This document shows positions 1 to 8,244 of a stretch of 64,000 bases of DNA, in pieces; the first letter of the stretch is position 1, and each line of letters opens with the position of its first letter. This DNA comes from JAQBDA01 sp041301185 (GTDB lineage Bacteria > Chloroflexota > Anaerolineae > Anaerolineales > UBA4823). Under the pieces are notes generated by a model. That model saw only the letters and a program-made list of their open reading frames with translations. It was not told where the DNA came from and did not search any database. The stretch spans positions 11,226 to 75,225 of the forward strand of contig JBFYSV010000202.1 of the NCBI GenBank assembly GCA_041301185.1, given 5' to 3'. The translations under genes and the position numbers were made by a program.

Positions 1-17
1 ATTCACCAAATAGAAAT

Positions 18-2591
18 CTAAGCACCCGGTTGGAGTGGAATATGGTTATCCGCGACGGGGAGAGCAGAGGAGTTCTTATTCTGGTTTTCCAGCTGGTCTC
101 CAGTCACCTGCTCTTCTTCTACTTTGGGCTTCCGCCGCGCCCGCACCGCTTTGGGTCTGGAGGGTACAGCCACAAGAGCAATCTCCAGCACCTGATCCAT
201 ATGCTCTACGGGCACAATCTTGATTTCACTCCGTGCTCGTTTTGGGATATCGACCAGGTCTTTCATATTTCGTTTTGGAAGTATAACGATCTTCAATCCC
301 GCCCGGTGGGCTGCTAGCACCTTCTCGCGGACACCACCCACAGGCAGCACCCTGCCCCGCAGGGTGATCTCGCCCGTCATGCCGACATCCCTCTGCACTG
401 CTCGACCGGTAAATGCCGACGCCAGAGCTGTCGCGATGGTAATGCCTGCACTGGGCCCATCTTTCGGAATTGCACCCTCCGGAATATGGATATGAATATC
501 CACCTGGTCGAAAATTTCCGGGTCTAGCCTGAATTCACGCGAGCGAGATTTCAGATATGATAGCGCTGCATGTGCTGATTCTTGCATCACATTCCCAATT
601 TGACCGGTGATTTGAAGGTTACCTTTACCCTCCAGCAGCAAGATCTCAACGGGCATGATCTCGCCGCCATTTTCAGTCCATGCTACGGCCGTAGCCACTC
701 CGATTTCGTTCTGACGTTCCGCCTCCAGGTTAAAGAATTGGGGTGGTCCAAGAAACCGCTCAATAGCTGATGCACCAACCAAATCCGGATATCTTTTTTC
801 CTCTGCCTTCAATCTGGCAATTTTGCGGCACACCCGACCAATTTCGCGTTCCAGATTTCTTACCCCTGCTTCATACGTGTATTCCCGGATTATCCGCTGT
901 AACGCCTGGAGCGATAAGCGGACCTCGTTCTCGCCTAATCCGTTCTCTTCCAGCTGGCGAGGGATTAAAAATCGCTCGGCAATAGCCAGTTTCTCCTCTT
1001 CGATGTATCCGGGAAATTCGATCACTTCCATCCTGTCCAACAGGGCTAGCGGGATGGTCATCATCGTATTGGCGGTGGTAATAAACATTACCCGGGAGAG
1101 ATCATAAGGCAACTCAAGATAATGGTCCGAAAACGAATAGTTTTGTTCCGGATCCAATACTTCTAACAGGGCTGCGGCGGGATCACCCCGAAAGTCAAGA
1201 CCCAGCTTATCGACCTCATCCAGCATAAATAACGGGTTTACTGTATTTGCCCGGCGCATGGTCTGCAAAATACGCCCTGGCAGCGCTCCAATATATGTGC
1301 GGCGATGACCGCGTATCTCGGCCTCATCACGAACACCACCCAATGAAAGACGCACAAATTTACGACCCAAAGCCTCCGCAATCGAGCGTCCCAGAGATGT
1401 TTTCCCCGTCCCTGGCGGGCCTATAAAACACAAAATTGGCTGGCGTAATTTCTTTGGCTTAAGACTCCGTACAGCAATATATTCTAGTATCCGCTCTTTT
1501 GCACGCGGCAAACCGTAATGATCTCGCTCAAGGACCTTCCCGGCATGTTTCACATCCAGATTGTCTTCCGTCGTGTCTGCCCAGGGTAGCTCCAGGATCC
1601 ACTCCACGTACGAGCGGATAATCCCAACTTCAGGCGACATCGGCGGCATCTGAGAGAGACGGTCTATCTCTTTCAGGGCGCGTACCTGAACTTCTTCCGG
1701 CAAGATGGCACTTTCCACCCGCGTGCGCAATTCCTGAATTTCTCGCGTCCAGATATCCCCTTCCCCGAGCTCCGTCTGGATCGCCTTCATTTGCTCCCGA
1801 AGGTAGAACTCGCGCTGCGACCGGTCAACTTCACTCTGGGCGCGGGTGTGGATTTCGTCTTCTAATTCCAGGACATCTACTTCACTGGCAAGCAGCTTGA
1901 TGACCCGCTGCAACCTTTCCAGCGGATCAATAGTCTCCAGCAGGATTTGCCTTTCTTCCAAAGTCGGCGCTACCGCGGTGACAATCATGTCAGATAGCCA
2001 GGCAGGATCATCGATATTGAGCGCATACAGATACGCTTCTTCCGGCAGGCTTCTGTCGAGCTGAACACATTTCTGAAATAGCTCCAATGCGGTGCGCATG
2101 GTCGCATCTACCTGCCGGTCAACCTCAACCACCTCGTAGATCGGTCTGGCCCGCACGCGCTGGTAAGGCTCCAGCTGGGTGAACTCAACAATCTGAACCC
2201 GGCGCCTGCCCTGCACAAGCGCAGAGCTAGAGCCATCCGGCATGCTAAGCAAACGTCCTACCGCCAATTCCACCCCGATAGTTATAAAATCTCCCGGTTC
2301 AGGGTCATCTACATCGGGATCGCGTTGGGTCAAAGCGATCACAGTAGTGTCATTCACCTGCGCTTCTTCAATCGCGAGCAAGGATGTTTCGCGACCGACA
2401 AAAATGGGTGATACCATGTGTGGAAATACCACCAGGTCTCGCAGGGGTAAAACAGGACATTCGATCAGCCCGTCCTCATCTAATTCTGCGTCTGGAACAC
2501 TATAAAGCTCTTCGGTCCGGCGATGAAGAGCCTCTCCGAAGTTATCATCATCGTCGCCTAAATACCAATCATTATCGCGCATTTCTCTCAT
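18..2591 (-). CDS. lon: ATP-dependent protease Lon
   Basis: LonA-type cytosolic AAA+ protease that degrades misfolded and regulatory proteins. The 857-residue product has the N-terminal substrate-binding domain (about 45-250), an AAA+ module with Walker A GPPGTGKT at about 389-396, and a C-terminal protease domain with the Ser-Lys dyad Ser714 (PKDGPSAG) and Lys757 (GGVREKVLAA). The 43-residue dyad spacing equals that of E. coli Lon. It is longer than E. coli Lon (784 aa) through an acidic N-terminal extension and a charged C-terminal tail of about 45 residues, both likely disordered. TTGGAGT lies 4-5 bases before the chosen ATG. It follows folC by 25 bases on the same strand, so it is probably co-transcribed. 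Confidence 0.97.
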   Translation of the reverse strand: MREMRDNDWYLGDDDDNFGEALHRRTEELYSVPDAELDEDGLIECPVLPLRDLVVFPHMVSPIFVGRETSLLAIEEAQVNDTTVIALTQRDPDVDDPEPGDFITIGVELAVGRLLSMPDGSSSALVQGRRRVQIVEFTQLEPYQRVRARPIYEVVEVDRQVDATMRTALELFQKCVQLDRSLPEEAYLYALNIDDPAWLSDMIVTAVAPTLEERQILLETIDPLERLQRVIKLLASEVDVLELEDEIHTRAQSEVDRSQREFYLREQMKAIQTELGEGDIWTREIQELRTRVESAILPEEVQVRALKEIDRLSQMPPMSPEVGIIRSYVEWILELPWADTTEDNLDVKHAGKVLERDHYGLPRAKERILEYIAVRSLKPKKLRQPILCFIGPPGTGKTSLGRSIAEALGRKFVRLSLGGVRDEAEIRGHRRTYIGALPGRILQTMRRANTVNPLFMLDEVDKLGLDFRGDPAAALLEVLDPEQNYSFSDHYLELPYDLSRVMFITTANTMMTIPLALLDRMEVIEFPGYIEEEKLAIAERFLIPRQLEENGLGENEVRLSLQALQRIIREYTYEAGVRNLEREIGRVCRKIARLKAEEKRYPDLVGASAIERFLGPPQFFNLEAERQNEIGVATAVAWTENGGEIMPVEILLLEGKGNLQITGQIGNVMQESAHAALSYLKSRSREFRLDPEIFDQVDIHIHIPEGAIPKDGPSAGITIATALASAFTGRAVQRDVGMTGEITLRGRVLPVGGVREKVLAAHRAGLKIVILPKRNMKDLVDIPKRARSEIKIVPVEHMDQVLEIALVAVPSRPKAVRARRKPKVEEEQVTGDQLENQNKNSSALPVADNHIPLQPGA

Positions 2592-2616
2592 CGGTTACTC
2601 CAAATCTAGCACAGGA

Positions 2617-3996
2617 TTATTCGGATTGCGAGCCTGTAGTCCGTGCCAGCCACGCTTCGCGTGCCCCAGCAGCGATAAAAATACTGCCTGTTGCCAATAC
2701 CGGTTTCTCACCTGCAGCGATACTCAAGGCTTCGTTCAGGGCATCTGCCACGTCGGGTACGATCCTTGCGGGACGCCCAAACTGGTGGGCAATCTCGACC
2801 AGCTTTTCTGGCTCGATCGCCCGGGGATGATAGGAGCGGGTCGCTATCACTTCGCAGATGCGCGGCATTAGCTCAACAAACATTCCATGGATATCCTTAT
2901 CTTCCGAAGCACCAAACATCAGGATCACCGGCTGACCGGGAAAGTAATCATCCAGAGCCAATCTTAGCTTGCGGGCTGAGTCACGATTATGAGCGCAATC
3001 AATCACTACGGGTGGAACCTGGCGCAGTACTTCGAATCTTCCAGGCCAGATTGTGTTGGCGAAACCCCGATGGATGGCAGCATCACTGATCGGCAAAGCT
3101 TTTTCAGCAAATACTTGTAACGCGGCATAAGCCGTAGCTGCATTCGTGATCTGGTGGTAACCAAGCAGGGGGATAGTCAGATGGTTAGGTTCCCATTCCA
3201 GCATTTCACCAGATTGGATATACTCATCCACTTGAGGTTGTTCACCAGGTGTCCATACTTGCATAGTCTGTCCCGATAATGATCGCGAGATATCTCTGTA
3301 AAGATACTCCCTGCCAACGAGAGTGATTGGCGCGCCTCGTTGCTCGGCAATCTTTTCAATCACCAGCAGCGCTTCATCTTGCTGGGGTGATACAACCACA
3401 GGTACGCCCGGCTTAATAATCCCGCATTTTTCTCCAGCAATTTCTGCCAGGGTATTGCCAAGCAGAAACATATGATCGTAGGAGAGTGAGGTAATCACCG
3501 ATACAACCGGAATCACCACGTTGGTCGCATCCAGCCGGCCACCCAATCCCACTTCAATCACCGCCACATCCACTTTTTGGCGTGAGAAGTACAGAAAAGC
3601 CAGGGCAGTTGTGATCTCAAAAGTGGTTATTTGGGGAATCGTCTCCAGGACTGGTTTGATTTCCTCGACCAACGCAACCAATTCCTCATGGGGTATCGAA
3701 TGACCATCGATCTGGATCCGCTCGGCATAGTCATGAAGATGAGGCGATGTATAAAGTCCCGTCCGGTATCCTTCTGAGGTGAGCACACTTTGGCACATTG
3801 CAGCAACAGAGCCCTTACCCTTCGTCCCGGCAACATGGATGATGGCGGAAGTGCGCTCAGGGTGTTGCAGCTGCTCAACAAGCGCCTGCATACGCGCCAG
3901 GTCAAACTGCTCGGCAGAATATCTGGTGGCCTTTGTCAGGCTGAAATCGACAAAACTATACAAATAATCCAGGGTTTCCTGGTAGCTGTCACCCAT
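2617..3996 (-). CDS. folC: Folylpolyglutamate synthase / dihydrofolate synthase
   Basis: Mur-ligase-family enzyme adding glutamate to dihydropteroate and/or tetrahydrofolates in the cytosol. At 459 aa it has the usual family length. The P-loop GTKGKGS is at residues 57-63, followed by the TSPHLHDYAERI segment typical of FolC, the central ATPase domain with an HMFLLGNTLAEIAGEK segment, and the C-terminal domain with VIDCAHNRDSARKL. It is the first gene of a probable folC-lon unit. A TACAAT box lies 9 bases before the ATG and there is no Shine-Dalgarno, so the transcript may be nearly leaderless. Whether it does both ligase reactions cannot be told from sequence. Confidence 0.95.
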   Translation of the reverse strand: MGDSYQETLDYLYSFVDFSLTKATRYSAEQFDLARMQALVEQLQHPERTSAIIHVAGTKGKGSVAAMCQSVLTSEGYRTGLYTSPHLHDYAERIQIDGHSIPHEELVALVEEIKPVLETIPQITTFEITTALAFLYFSRQKVDVAVIEVGLGGRLDATNVVIPVVSVITSLSYDHMFLLGNTLAEIAGEKCGIIKPGVPVVVSPQQDEALLVIEKIAEQRGAPITLVGREYLYRDISRSLSGQTMQVWTPGEQPQVDEYIQSGEMLEWEPNHLTIPLLGYHQITNAATAYAALQVFAEKALPISDAAIHRGFANTIWPGRFEVLRQVPPVVIDCAHNRDSARKLRLALDDYFPGQPVILMFGASEDKDIHGMFVELMPRICEVIATRSYHPRAIEPEKLVEIAHQFGRPARIVPDVADALNEALSIAAGEKPVLATGSIFIAAGAREAWLARTTGSQSE

Positions 3997-4005
3997 AGCG
4001 GAGGC

Positions 4006-4011
4006 ATTGTA
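4006..4011 (-). promoter_or_regulatory. -10 element of folC-lon, near-leaderless
   Basis: TACAAT on the minus strand ends 9 bases before the folC ATG, with no Shine-Dalgarno between. The pattern resembles the stronger TATAAT examples elsewhere in the window. No good -35 is visible. Confidence 0.4.
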
Positions 4012-4162
4012 ACCTTTTGCCGGAGTCTATGCAAGAGGCAAGCCAATCGTAAAATGGGTCTTGAAGTATACCAGTAGCTCTGGATAGCAGGTATTAAACC
4101 AGCATGAGAGGAATGCCAGTCTTTTCCTCCTTGAAAAACCTGCGTGGTAAAATGTCAAGACA

Positions 4163-4825
4163 GTGCTACCAAAATTGATAAAGATGCTTACTGGCATATT
4201 GCTTCTACTTTTTACCCTGGTTTTGGCCACCTTTTTAGCTCCGCGCCTGGTGACATTTATTTATTCATATCCACGCATCGTACAGCCGGAGGAGGCGCCC
4301 GACAAACGCGTGGCAATCGTATTTGGTGCCGGGTTATTACGAGACGGCAGCCCTACCGCGGTGCTCGGAGACCGGGTGAGGACTGCCGCAAAGCTCTATC
4401 AGGAGGGAAGAGTAGAAAAGCTCCTGATGAGCGGCGACAACTCCTCGATTTATTATAATGAACCTGAATCAATGCGCCAGTACGCCTTGAGTCTGGGGAT
4501 ACCGGATGAGGCGATTGTCTTAGATTACGCCGGTCGGCGTACCTATGACACCTGCTATCGTGCCCAGAAGGTCTTCGGTCTGGAGGAAGTAATCTTGGTC
4601 ACCCAGAAATTTCATCTACCGCGAGCCATCTATACCTGTAATCAACTCGGGTTACCTGCAATTGGTGTGCCTGCAGACCAGCGCGAGTACAGGCAACGCT
4701 CGCTGATGTTTTGGAATCTGCGTGAAACTGCTGCTACATTGGTAGCACTTTGGGAAATACACTACTCCAAACCTGAACCTATCCTTGGAGACCCTGAACC
4801 GATCTTCCCCCTGGAGGCACAATGA
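4163..4825 (+). CDS. SanA/YdcF-like DUF218 membrane protein
   Basis: A 220-residue protein with one N-terminal membrane helix (about 8-30) followed by a DUF218 (SanA/YdcF) domain. The visible signature is AIVFGAGLLRDGSP, then the GRVEKLLMSGD, YDTCYRAQ and TQKFHLPRAIYTC segments. The family is linked to envelope barrier functions and to possible cyclic-undecaprenyl or nucleotide chemistry, but the substrate is not established. The start is GTG at 4163, with ATG at 4184 the alternative. TAAAAT at 4148-4153 lies 9 bases before the GTG and there is no Shine-Dalgarno. The stop overlaps the next gene by 4 bases (ATGA), implying translational coupling. Confidence 0.88.
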   Translation: MLPKLIKMLTGILLLLFTLVLATFLAPRLVTFIYSYPRIVQPEEAPDKRVAIVFGAGLLRDGSPTAVLGDRVRTAAKLYQEGRVEKLLMSGDNSSIYYNEPESMRQYALSLGIPDEAIVLDYAGRRTYDTCYRAQKVFGLEEVILVTQKFHLPRAIYTCNQLGLPAIGVPADQREYRQRSLMFWNLRETAATLVALWEIHYSKPEPILGDPEPIFPLEAQ

Positions 4826-5385
4826 ACCGGAATATGGCGATGGATATTGTGCAGGAATTTGTTAAGAATGATAACCTTGTCCGGCATATGCTGTCCGTTG
4901 AAGCTGCTATGCGTTATTATGCCGAAAAGTATGGTCAAGATGTAGAAATCTGGGGAATGACAGGCCTTTTGCACGATTTCGACTGGGAGATCCATCCCAC
5001 CCTGGAAAACCATCCACAAGCTGGCGCACCCATCCTGCGCTCACGGGATGTGCCAGAGGAGATCGTCAGGGCAATTTTATCCCATGCTGATCATACCGGG
5101 GTGCCTCGCCAGAGCCAAATGGAGAAAGCTCTGTACGCCTGCGACGAGATCACCGGGCTGGTTACGGCGGTCGCTTTGGTCCGCCCGTCACGCTCATTAT
5201 ACGATTTAGAGGCAAAGTCAGTAAAGAAGAAGTGGAAAGACAGGGCCTTTGCAGCAGGAGCCAACCGGGAAGAAATCGAGCGATCCGCTGCTGAGTTTGG
5301 TATCGAACTGTGGGAGCATGTCACCAACGTTATCGTGGCTATGCAGCGCATCGCCCCCCGGCTTGGACTAGATGGAAATCTCTGA
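4822..5385 (+). CDS. HD-domain (HDIG-type) hydrolase
   Basis: A 187-residue cytosolic HD-superfamily protein. The metal-binding residues expected for the fold are visible: His22, His51-Asp52 (LLHDFDWEIHP) and His88/His91 (ILSHADHTG). Proteins of this length with this layout are usually annotated as HDIG-domain predicted hydrolases and probably act on a phosphoester or nucleotide. The substrate is unknown. It overlaps the preceding SanA-like gene by 4 bases and is closed by a strong terminator hairpin 9 bases downstream, so the two form a two-gene unit. Confidence 0.85.
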   Translation: MNRNMAMDIVQEFVKNDNLVRHMLSVEAAMRYYAEKYGQDVEIWGMTGLLHDFDWEIHPTLENHPQAGAPILRSRDVPEEIVRAILSHADHTGVPRQSQMEKALYACDEITGLVTAVALVRPSRSLYDLEAKSVKKKWKDRAFAAGANREEIERSAAEFGIELWEHVTNVIVAMQRIAPRLGLDGNL

Positions 5386-5393
5386 TGAACAAA

Positions 5394-5422
5394 AGCAGCC
5401 CACTTCGTGCAAGTGGGCTGCT
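5394..5422. terminator. Bidirectional terminator hairpin
   Basis: AGCAGCCCACTT (5394-5405) pairs perfectly over 12 bp with AAGTGGGCTGCT (5411-5422) around a 5-base loop. It lies between the convergent HD hydrolase and lipoprotein genes and so can serve both strands. A-rich sequence flanks the left arm; the right side is only weakly T-rich. Confidence 0.85.
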
Positions 5423-5446
5423 GAATAATTAACCCTTTGTGGAAAG

Positions 5447-5908
5447 TTAATTCTCTGACAGGCGGCGAATATCATTGCACTGTTCACCGCATTGGTCAAG
5501 CAGCTTGAATATCTCATCCTTCGCTGGTGATTCGACCAGAATAATCCGCCCATCTTTCATGGTGATCACAATCGGTAACGAAAACCGTTGAAACACTTCA
5601 GCTACCTGACCGCTTATCAGCAGGGCTTGTACCTTAGACCATTCGACCTGTTCACCCTCGATGGGTGCAGGATAAGGGTCGTAAGCCACATACTGGATGG
5701 CTGGAGCAGGATAGGCAGCAGGTGCCGATACAGCCGGCGCGGTTGGCTCGGCAGGATCAAGCACAGGCGCACTTTCGACAGTCGGGGATGTTTGGGCAGC
5801 AGGCGTAGGTTCCTGGGTAGGTGTTGCAGTTTGTGCTGAACTACAGCCAGCCAGGACAATCATCAAGATAAGGATGATCCCTGCTGCAAGAATTGTTCTA
5901 TTTCGCAT
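5447..5908 (-). CDS. Small secreted lipoprotein, function unknown
   Basis: A 153-residue protein with a type II signal peptide: charged start MRNRT, hydrophobic core, lipobox LAGC with Cys21. A Thr/Pro/Ala-rich linker of about 50 residues follows, typical of cell-surface lipoproteins, and then a compact domain of about 85 residues containing YAPAIQYV-like and EWSKVQALLISGQV segments. The C-terminus holds two cysteines (CGEQC). The compact domain is not recognised. AAGGAGG stands 5 bases before the ATG. It is monocistronic, divergent from the recombinase gene. Confidence 0.8.
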   Translation of the reverse strand: MRNRTILAAGIILILMIVLAGCSSAQTATPTQEPTPAAQTSPTVESAPVLDPAEPTAPAVSAPAAYPAPAIQYVAYDPYPAPIEGEQVEWSKVQALLISGQVAEVFQRFSLPIVITMKDGRIILVESPAKDEIFKLLDQCGEQCNDIRRLSEN

Positions 5909-5966
5909 TATGCCTCCTTCATCATAAGCATCAGCGATACACTCGCCTGATTAGCATTGCGCAGAA

Positions 5967-5972
5967 ATTATA
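5967..5972 (-). promoter_or_regulatory. -10 element of lipoprotein gene
   Basis: A perfect TATAAT on the minus strand about 60 bases upstream of the lipoprotein ATG. The -35 is poor. Confidence 0.4.
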
Positions 5973-6021
5973 CTTGACCTTGCAGCACAAAACATGAGTA
6001 TTAATTAATCCCGCGAAATGA

Positions 6022-6050
6022 TTGACTTTCCTGTCAAGTTAAGCTAAACT
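6022..6050 (+). promoter_or_regulatory. Sigma-70-type promoter of the recombinase-like gene
   Basis: TTGACT (6022-6027), 17-base spacer, TAAACT (6045-6050), about 50 bases before the ATG at 6101. The -35 overlaps an inverted repeat TTGAC-N6-GTCAA (6022-6037) that could bind a repressor. Confidence 0.65.
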
Positions 6051-6100
6051 GAGAGCATACCGGCTATACGAAACAAACGACACCCAATTCAGGAGGGATA

Positions 6101-6997
6101 ATGTCCCCAGATGCAGCTCCCGTCCATATTACCGAGAAATCGACCCTTACCCCCACCATTAAAGCCTGGCGCATCTACCTCGAAGACCAGGGGAACTCAA
6201 CCCACACGGTCAAGGCTTTCACCGCTGATCTTCGATTGCTCGCATCTTACCTGCAACCAGATCGTGCCCTGGGGAGCATTACCACCACCGACTTGAATAG
6301 TTTTCTGGAGTGGATGCAGGCTGGTCGGGGCGTACCATGTAGTCCAAAGACTCTCTCCCGCCGGATCACTTCCATAAAGGCTTTTTTTCGCTGGTTACAC
6401 AAAAATGGGGCTATCCTGGCAGACCCGGCGGAAAAAGTTGTTCAGAAAACCGTGATCAGCCCTCTTCCCGAAGTGCTCACCGAAGAGGAAATCCGCCTGG
6501 TAGTTGATGCAGCCGAAACTCATCGCCACGCCGCCAAGCCGGATACCCGCTACTATACATTGTTAACTCTTCTCCTGAGCACAGGCATCAAAAAAGGTGA
6601 ATGCCTGGGACTGAGTCCGGCCCACATCGATCTGGATAATCCGTCCGTTGCGCTTCTTTTCATCCGCTATGCGAACCCGCAAAACCGGTACAAGGAACGA
6701 AAAATCCCCCTGACTGAGGAATGGGTCAAGTCTTATCATGAATATGACTCGCAATACCAGCTTGGCGAGCGGCTGTTCCCCTGGTCGCCTCGCCGCCTGG
6801 AATACTTGCTGGAAGATCTCAGCCAGGAAGCTGGCTTAGAGAAACACCTATCCTTTGACATGTGCCGCTGGACCTGTGCATTGGCGGATTGGAAATCTGG
6901 GATGGAGCGCGACAAAATCCGCCAGAAATTAGGTGTCTCAAAAGTTCAATGGCGCGAAGTCAGTATGAAATTGGAAAGCCTCGCAAATAAATATTGA
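6101..6997 (+). CDS. Tyrosine-recombinase-fold protein, catalytically degenerate
   Basis: A 298-residue protein with the two-domain layout of Xer/phage integrases: an N-terminal SAM-like DNA-binding domain (about 18-110, TVKAFTADLRLLASYL ... SRRITSIKAFFRWL) and a catalytic-fold domain (about 125-298). Aligned by eye to XerC/D, the first catalytic Arg is Lys164 (TGIKKGE), the HxxR box reads DMCR (Asp253, Arg256), the LGH box reads LGV (Val279), and the nucleophilic Tyr position holds Ser288. A Lys in YKERKIPL and Arg256 remain. It is probably a domesticated DNA-binding protein rather than an active recombinase (inference). AGGAGGG precedes the ATG. No att sites or mobile cargo surround it. Confidence 0.8.
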   Translation: MSPDAAPVHITEKSTLTPTIKAWRIYLEDQGNSTHTVKAFTADLRLLASYLQPDRALGSITTTDLNSFLEWMQAGRGVPCSPKTLSRRITSIKAFFRWLHKNGAILADPAEKVVQKTVISPLPEVLTEEEIRLVVDAAETHRHAAKPDTRYYTLLTLLLSTGIKKGECLGLSPAHIDLDNPSVALLFIRYANPQNRYKERKIPLTEEWVKSYHEYDSQYQLGERLFPWSPRRLEYLLEDLSQEAGLEKHLSFDMCRWTCALADWKSGMERDKIRQKLGVSKVQWREVSMKLESLANKY

Positions 6998-7020
6998 TAC
7001 TTTTCTAAGCTGACACCAAC

Positions 7021-8001
7021 CTACCCACCGATTTCACTCATCGTCCGGTTGAGTGGGATCAGGCCTTCAGCCAAACCATTCCCCCACGGCTTGTTCCAAA
7101 TCGCTTCCAGGATCAGCTGTCTTAGCTCAGCGAATGATGCCCCGCTTCGCAGAGGCGTCAGCACATCAACTTCTCGTTCGTGCAGCAAGCATAACCTTAA
7201 CCGCCCATCGGCGGTTAATCTTGCTCGGGTACAGGATGAGCAAAAAGGCTGGCTCACTGTAGAGATAAACCCTACCGTACCGATCGCCCCTGGGATACGG
7301 TACATCCTCGACTCACCGTCCAGTTGCCCGCCGTTCATACATTCCAGTGGCCCAAATACTGCTTCGATGCGCTCTTGAACCTCGGACGAGGTAACGACAT
7401 TGGCTCGCTGGAATTCGGTCGCGCCACCAAAAGGCATCATCTCAATGTAACGAACTTGCCAGGCTTTTTGGAGGGTGAGCCGTGCCAAATCCACCACATC
7501 TTTTTCGCTATAATCGCGCACCACAACCGCGTTAATTTTGATCGGCGTCAGCCCGGCTTCTTCGGCAGCTGCGATCCCATCCCATACATCTAGTAATGAA
7601 CCCCAACGGGTCAGGCGGTGGAATTTTTCGTTATCCAGGGTATCCAGGCTGAAATTAACCCTGCGTAAGCCAGCCTCTGCCAGCGGTTTTGCTAACCGGG
7701 AAAACAACACACCGTTGGAGGTCATCGTTAATGACCGGACACCAGGTATTTCTTTTATCCGGCGAACTAATTCGACAATCCCTGCCCGCACGGTAGGCTC
7801 GCCACCTGTCAGGCGGTACTTATCGAATCCCAGGCTGGCAAAAATCTTTATCAGGCTCAAGACCTCATCGTCTTGCATCAGCTCTGCATTCGGTCGGAAG
7901 GTCATCCCCTCTGGCATGCAATAGATGCAGCGCAAGTTACAATGATCGGTAAGACTGATGCGCAAATAATGGATTTGCCGACCAAAACGATCAATCGCCA
8001 T
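7021..8001 (-). CDS. moaA: GTP 3',8-cyclase MoaA (molybdopterin biosynthesis)
   Basis: Radical-SAM enzyme that, with MoaC, converts GTP to cyclic pyranopterin monophosphate, the first step of Mo/W pterin cofactor synthesis. At 326 aa it is normal length. The N-terminal cluster motif CNLRCIYC gives Cys21, Cys25 and Cys28. The C-terminal second [4Fe-4S] site is visible as FCSSCTRARLTADGRLRLC. MoaA often ends in a GG tail needed for activity, and here the end is EIGG, which fits. It is convergent with the recombinase-like gene and divergent from the protoglobin-MoaD fusion. Together with the aldehyde oxidoreductase and MoaD next door it forms a pterin-cofactor neighbourhood. Confidence 0.96.
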   Translation of the reverse strand: MAIDRFGRQIHYLRISLTDHCNLRCIYCMPEGMTFRPNAELMQDDEVLSLIKIFASLGFDKYRLTGGEPTVRAGIVELVRRIKEIPGVRSLTMTSNGVLFSRLAKPLAEAGLRRVNFSLDTLDNEKFHRLTRWGSLLDVWDGIAAAEEAGLTPIKINAVVVRDYSEKDVVDLARLTLQKAWQVRYIEMMPFGGATEFQRANVVTSSEVQERIEAVFGPLECMNGGQLDGESRMYRIPGAIGTVGFISTVSQPFCSSCTRARLTADGRLRLCLLHEREVDVLTPLRSGASFAELRQLILEAIWNKPWGNGLAEGLIPLNRTMSEIGG

Positions 8002-8032
8002 TTAACCTATAAGACCTTTCATCTGCATTGCT

Positions 8033-8087
8033 GAGAGACATTGGGCAATAGGCCAGCTAGGATAGGCAAAGGCCCAATAATTCTCCC
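8033..8087 (-). promoter_or_regulatory. Structured leader upstream of moaA
   Basis: ATTGGGC (8040-8046) pairs with GCCCAAT (8072-8078), and flanking GAGA and TCTC extend the helix. The structure lies 32-86 bases upstream of the moaA ATG in its likely 5' leader. MoaA leaders in many bacteria carry a Mo-cofactor riboswitch, but I do not recognise its conserved core here, so function is open. Confidence 0.4.
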
Positions 8088-8244
8088 GAGTTAGCAAGCA
8101 CACCTGGAAACAAAATCATTATAACAAGCAGCAGCGCGAAGGGATATATTAAGTATTTCCTTAATATTGCCTGGATCTCCACAAAATGCTACTATATTTA
8201 TGCACCCAACGGATTAGGTTCAAACTGATCGGCAGGTATTCTGC

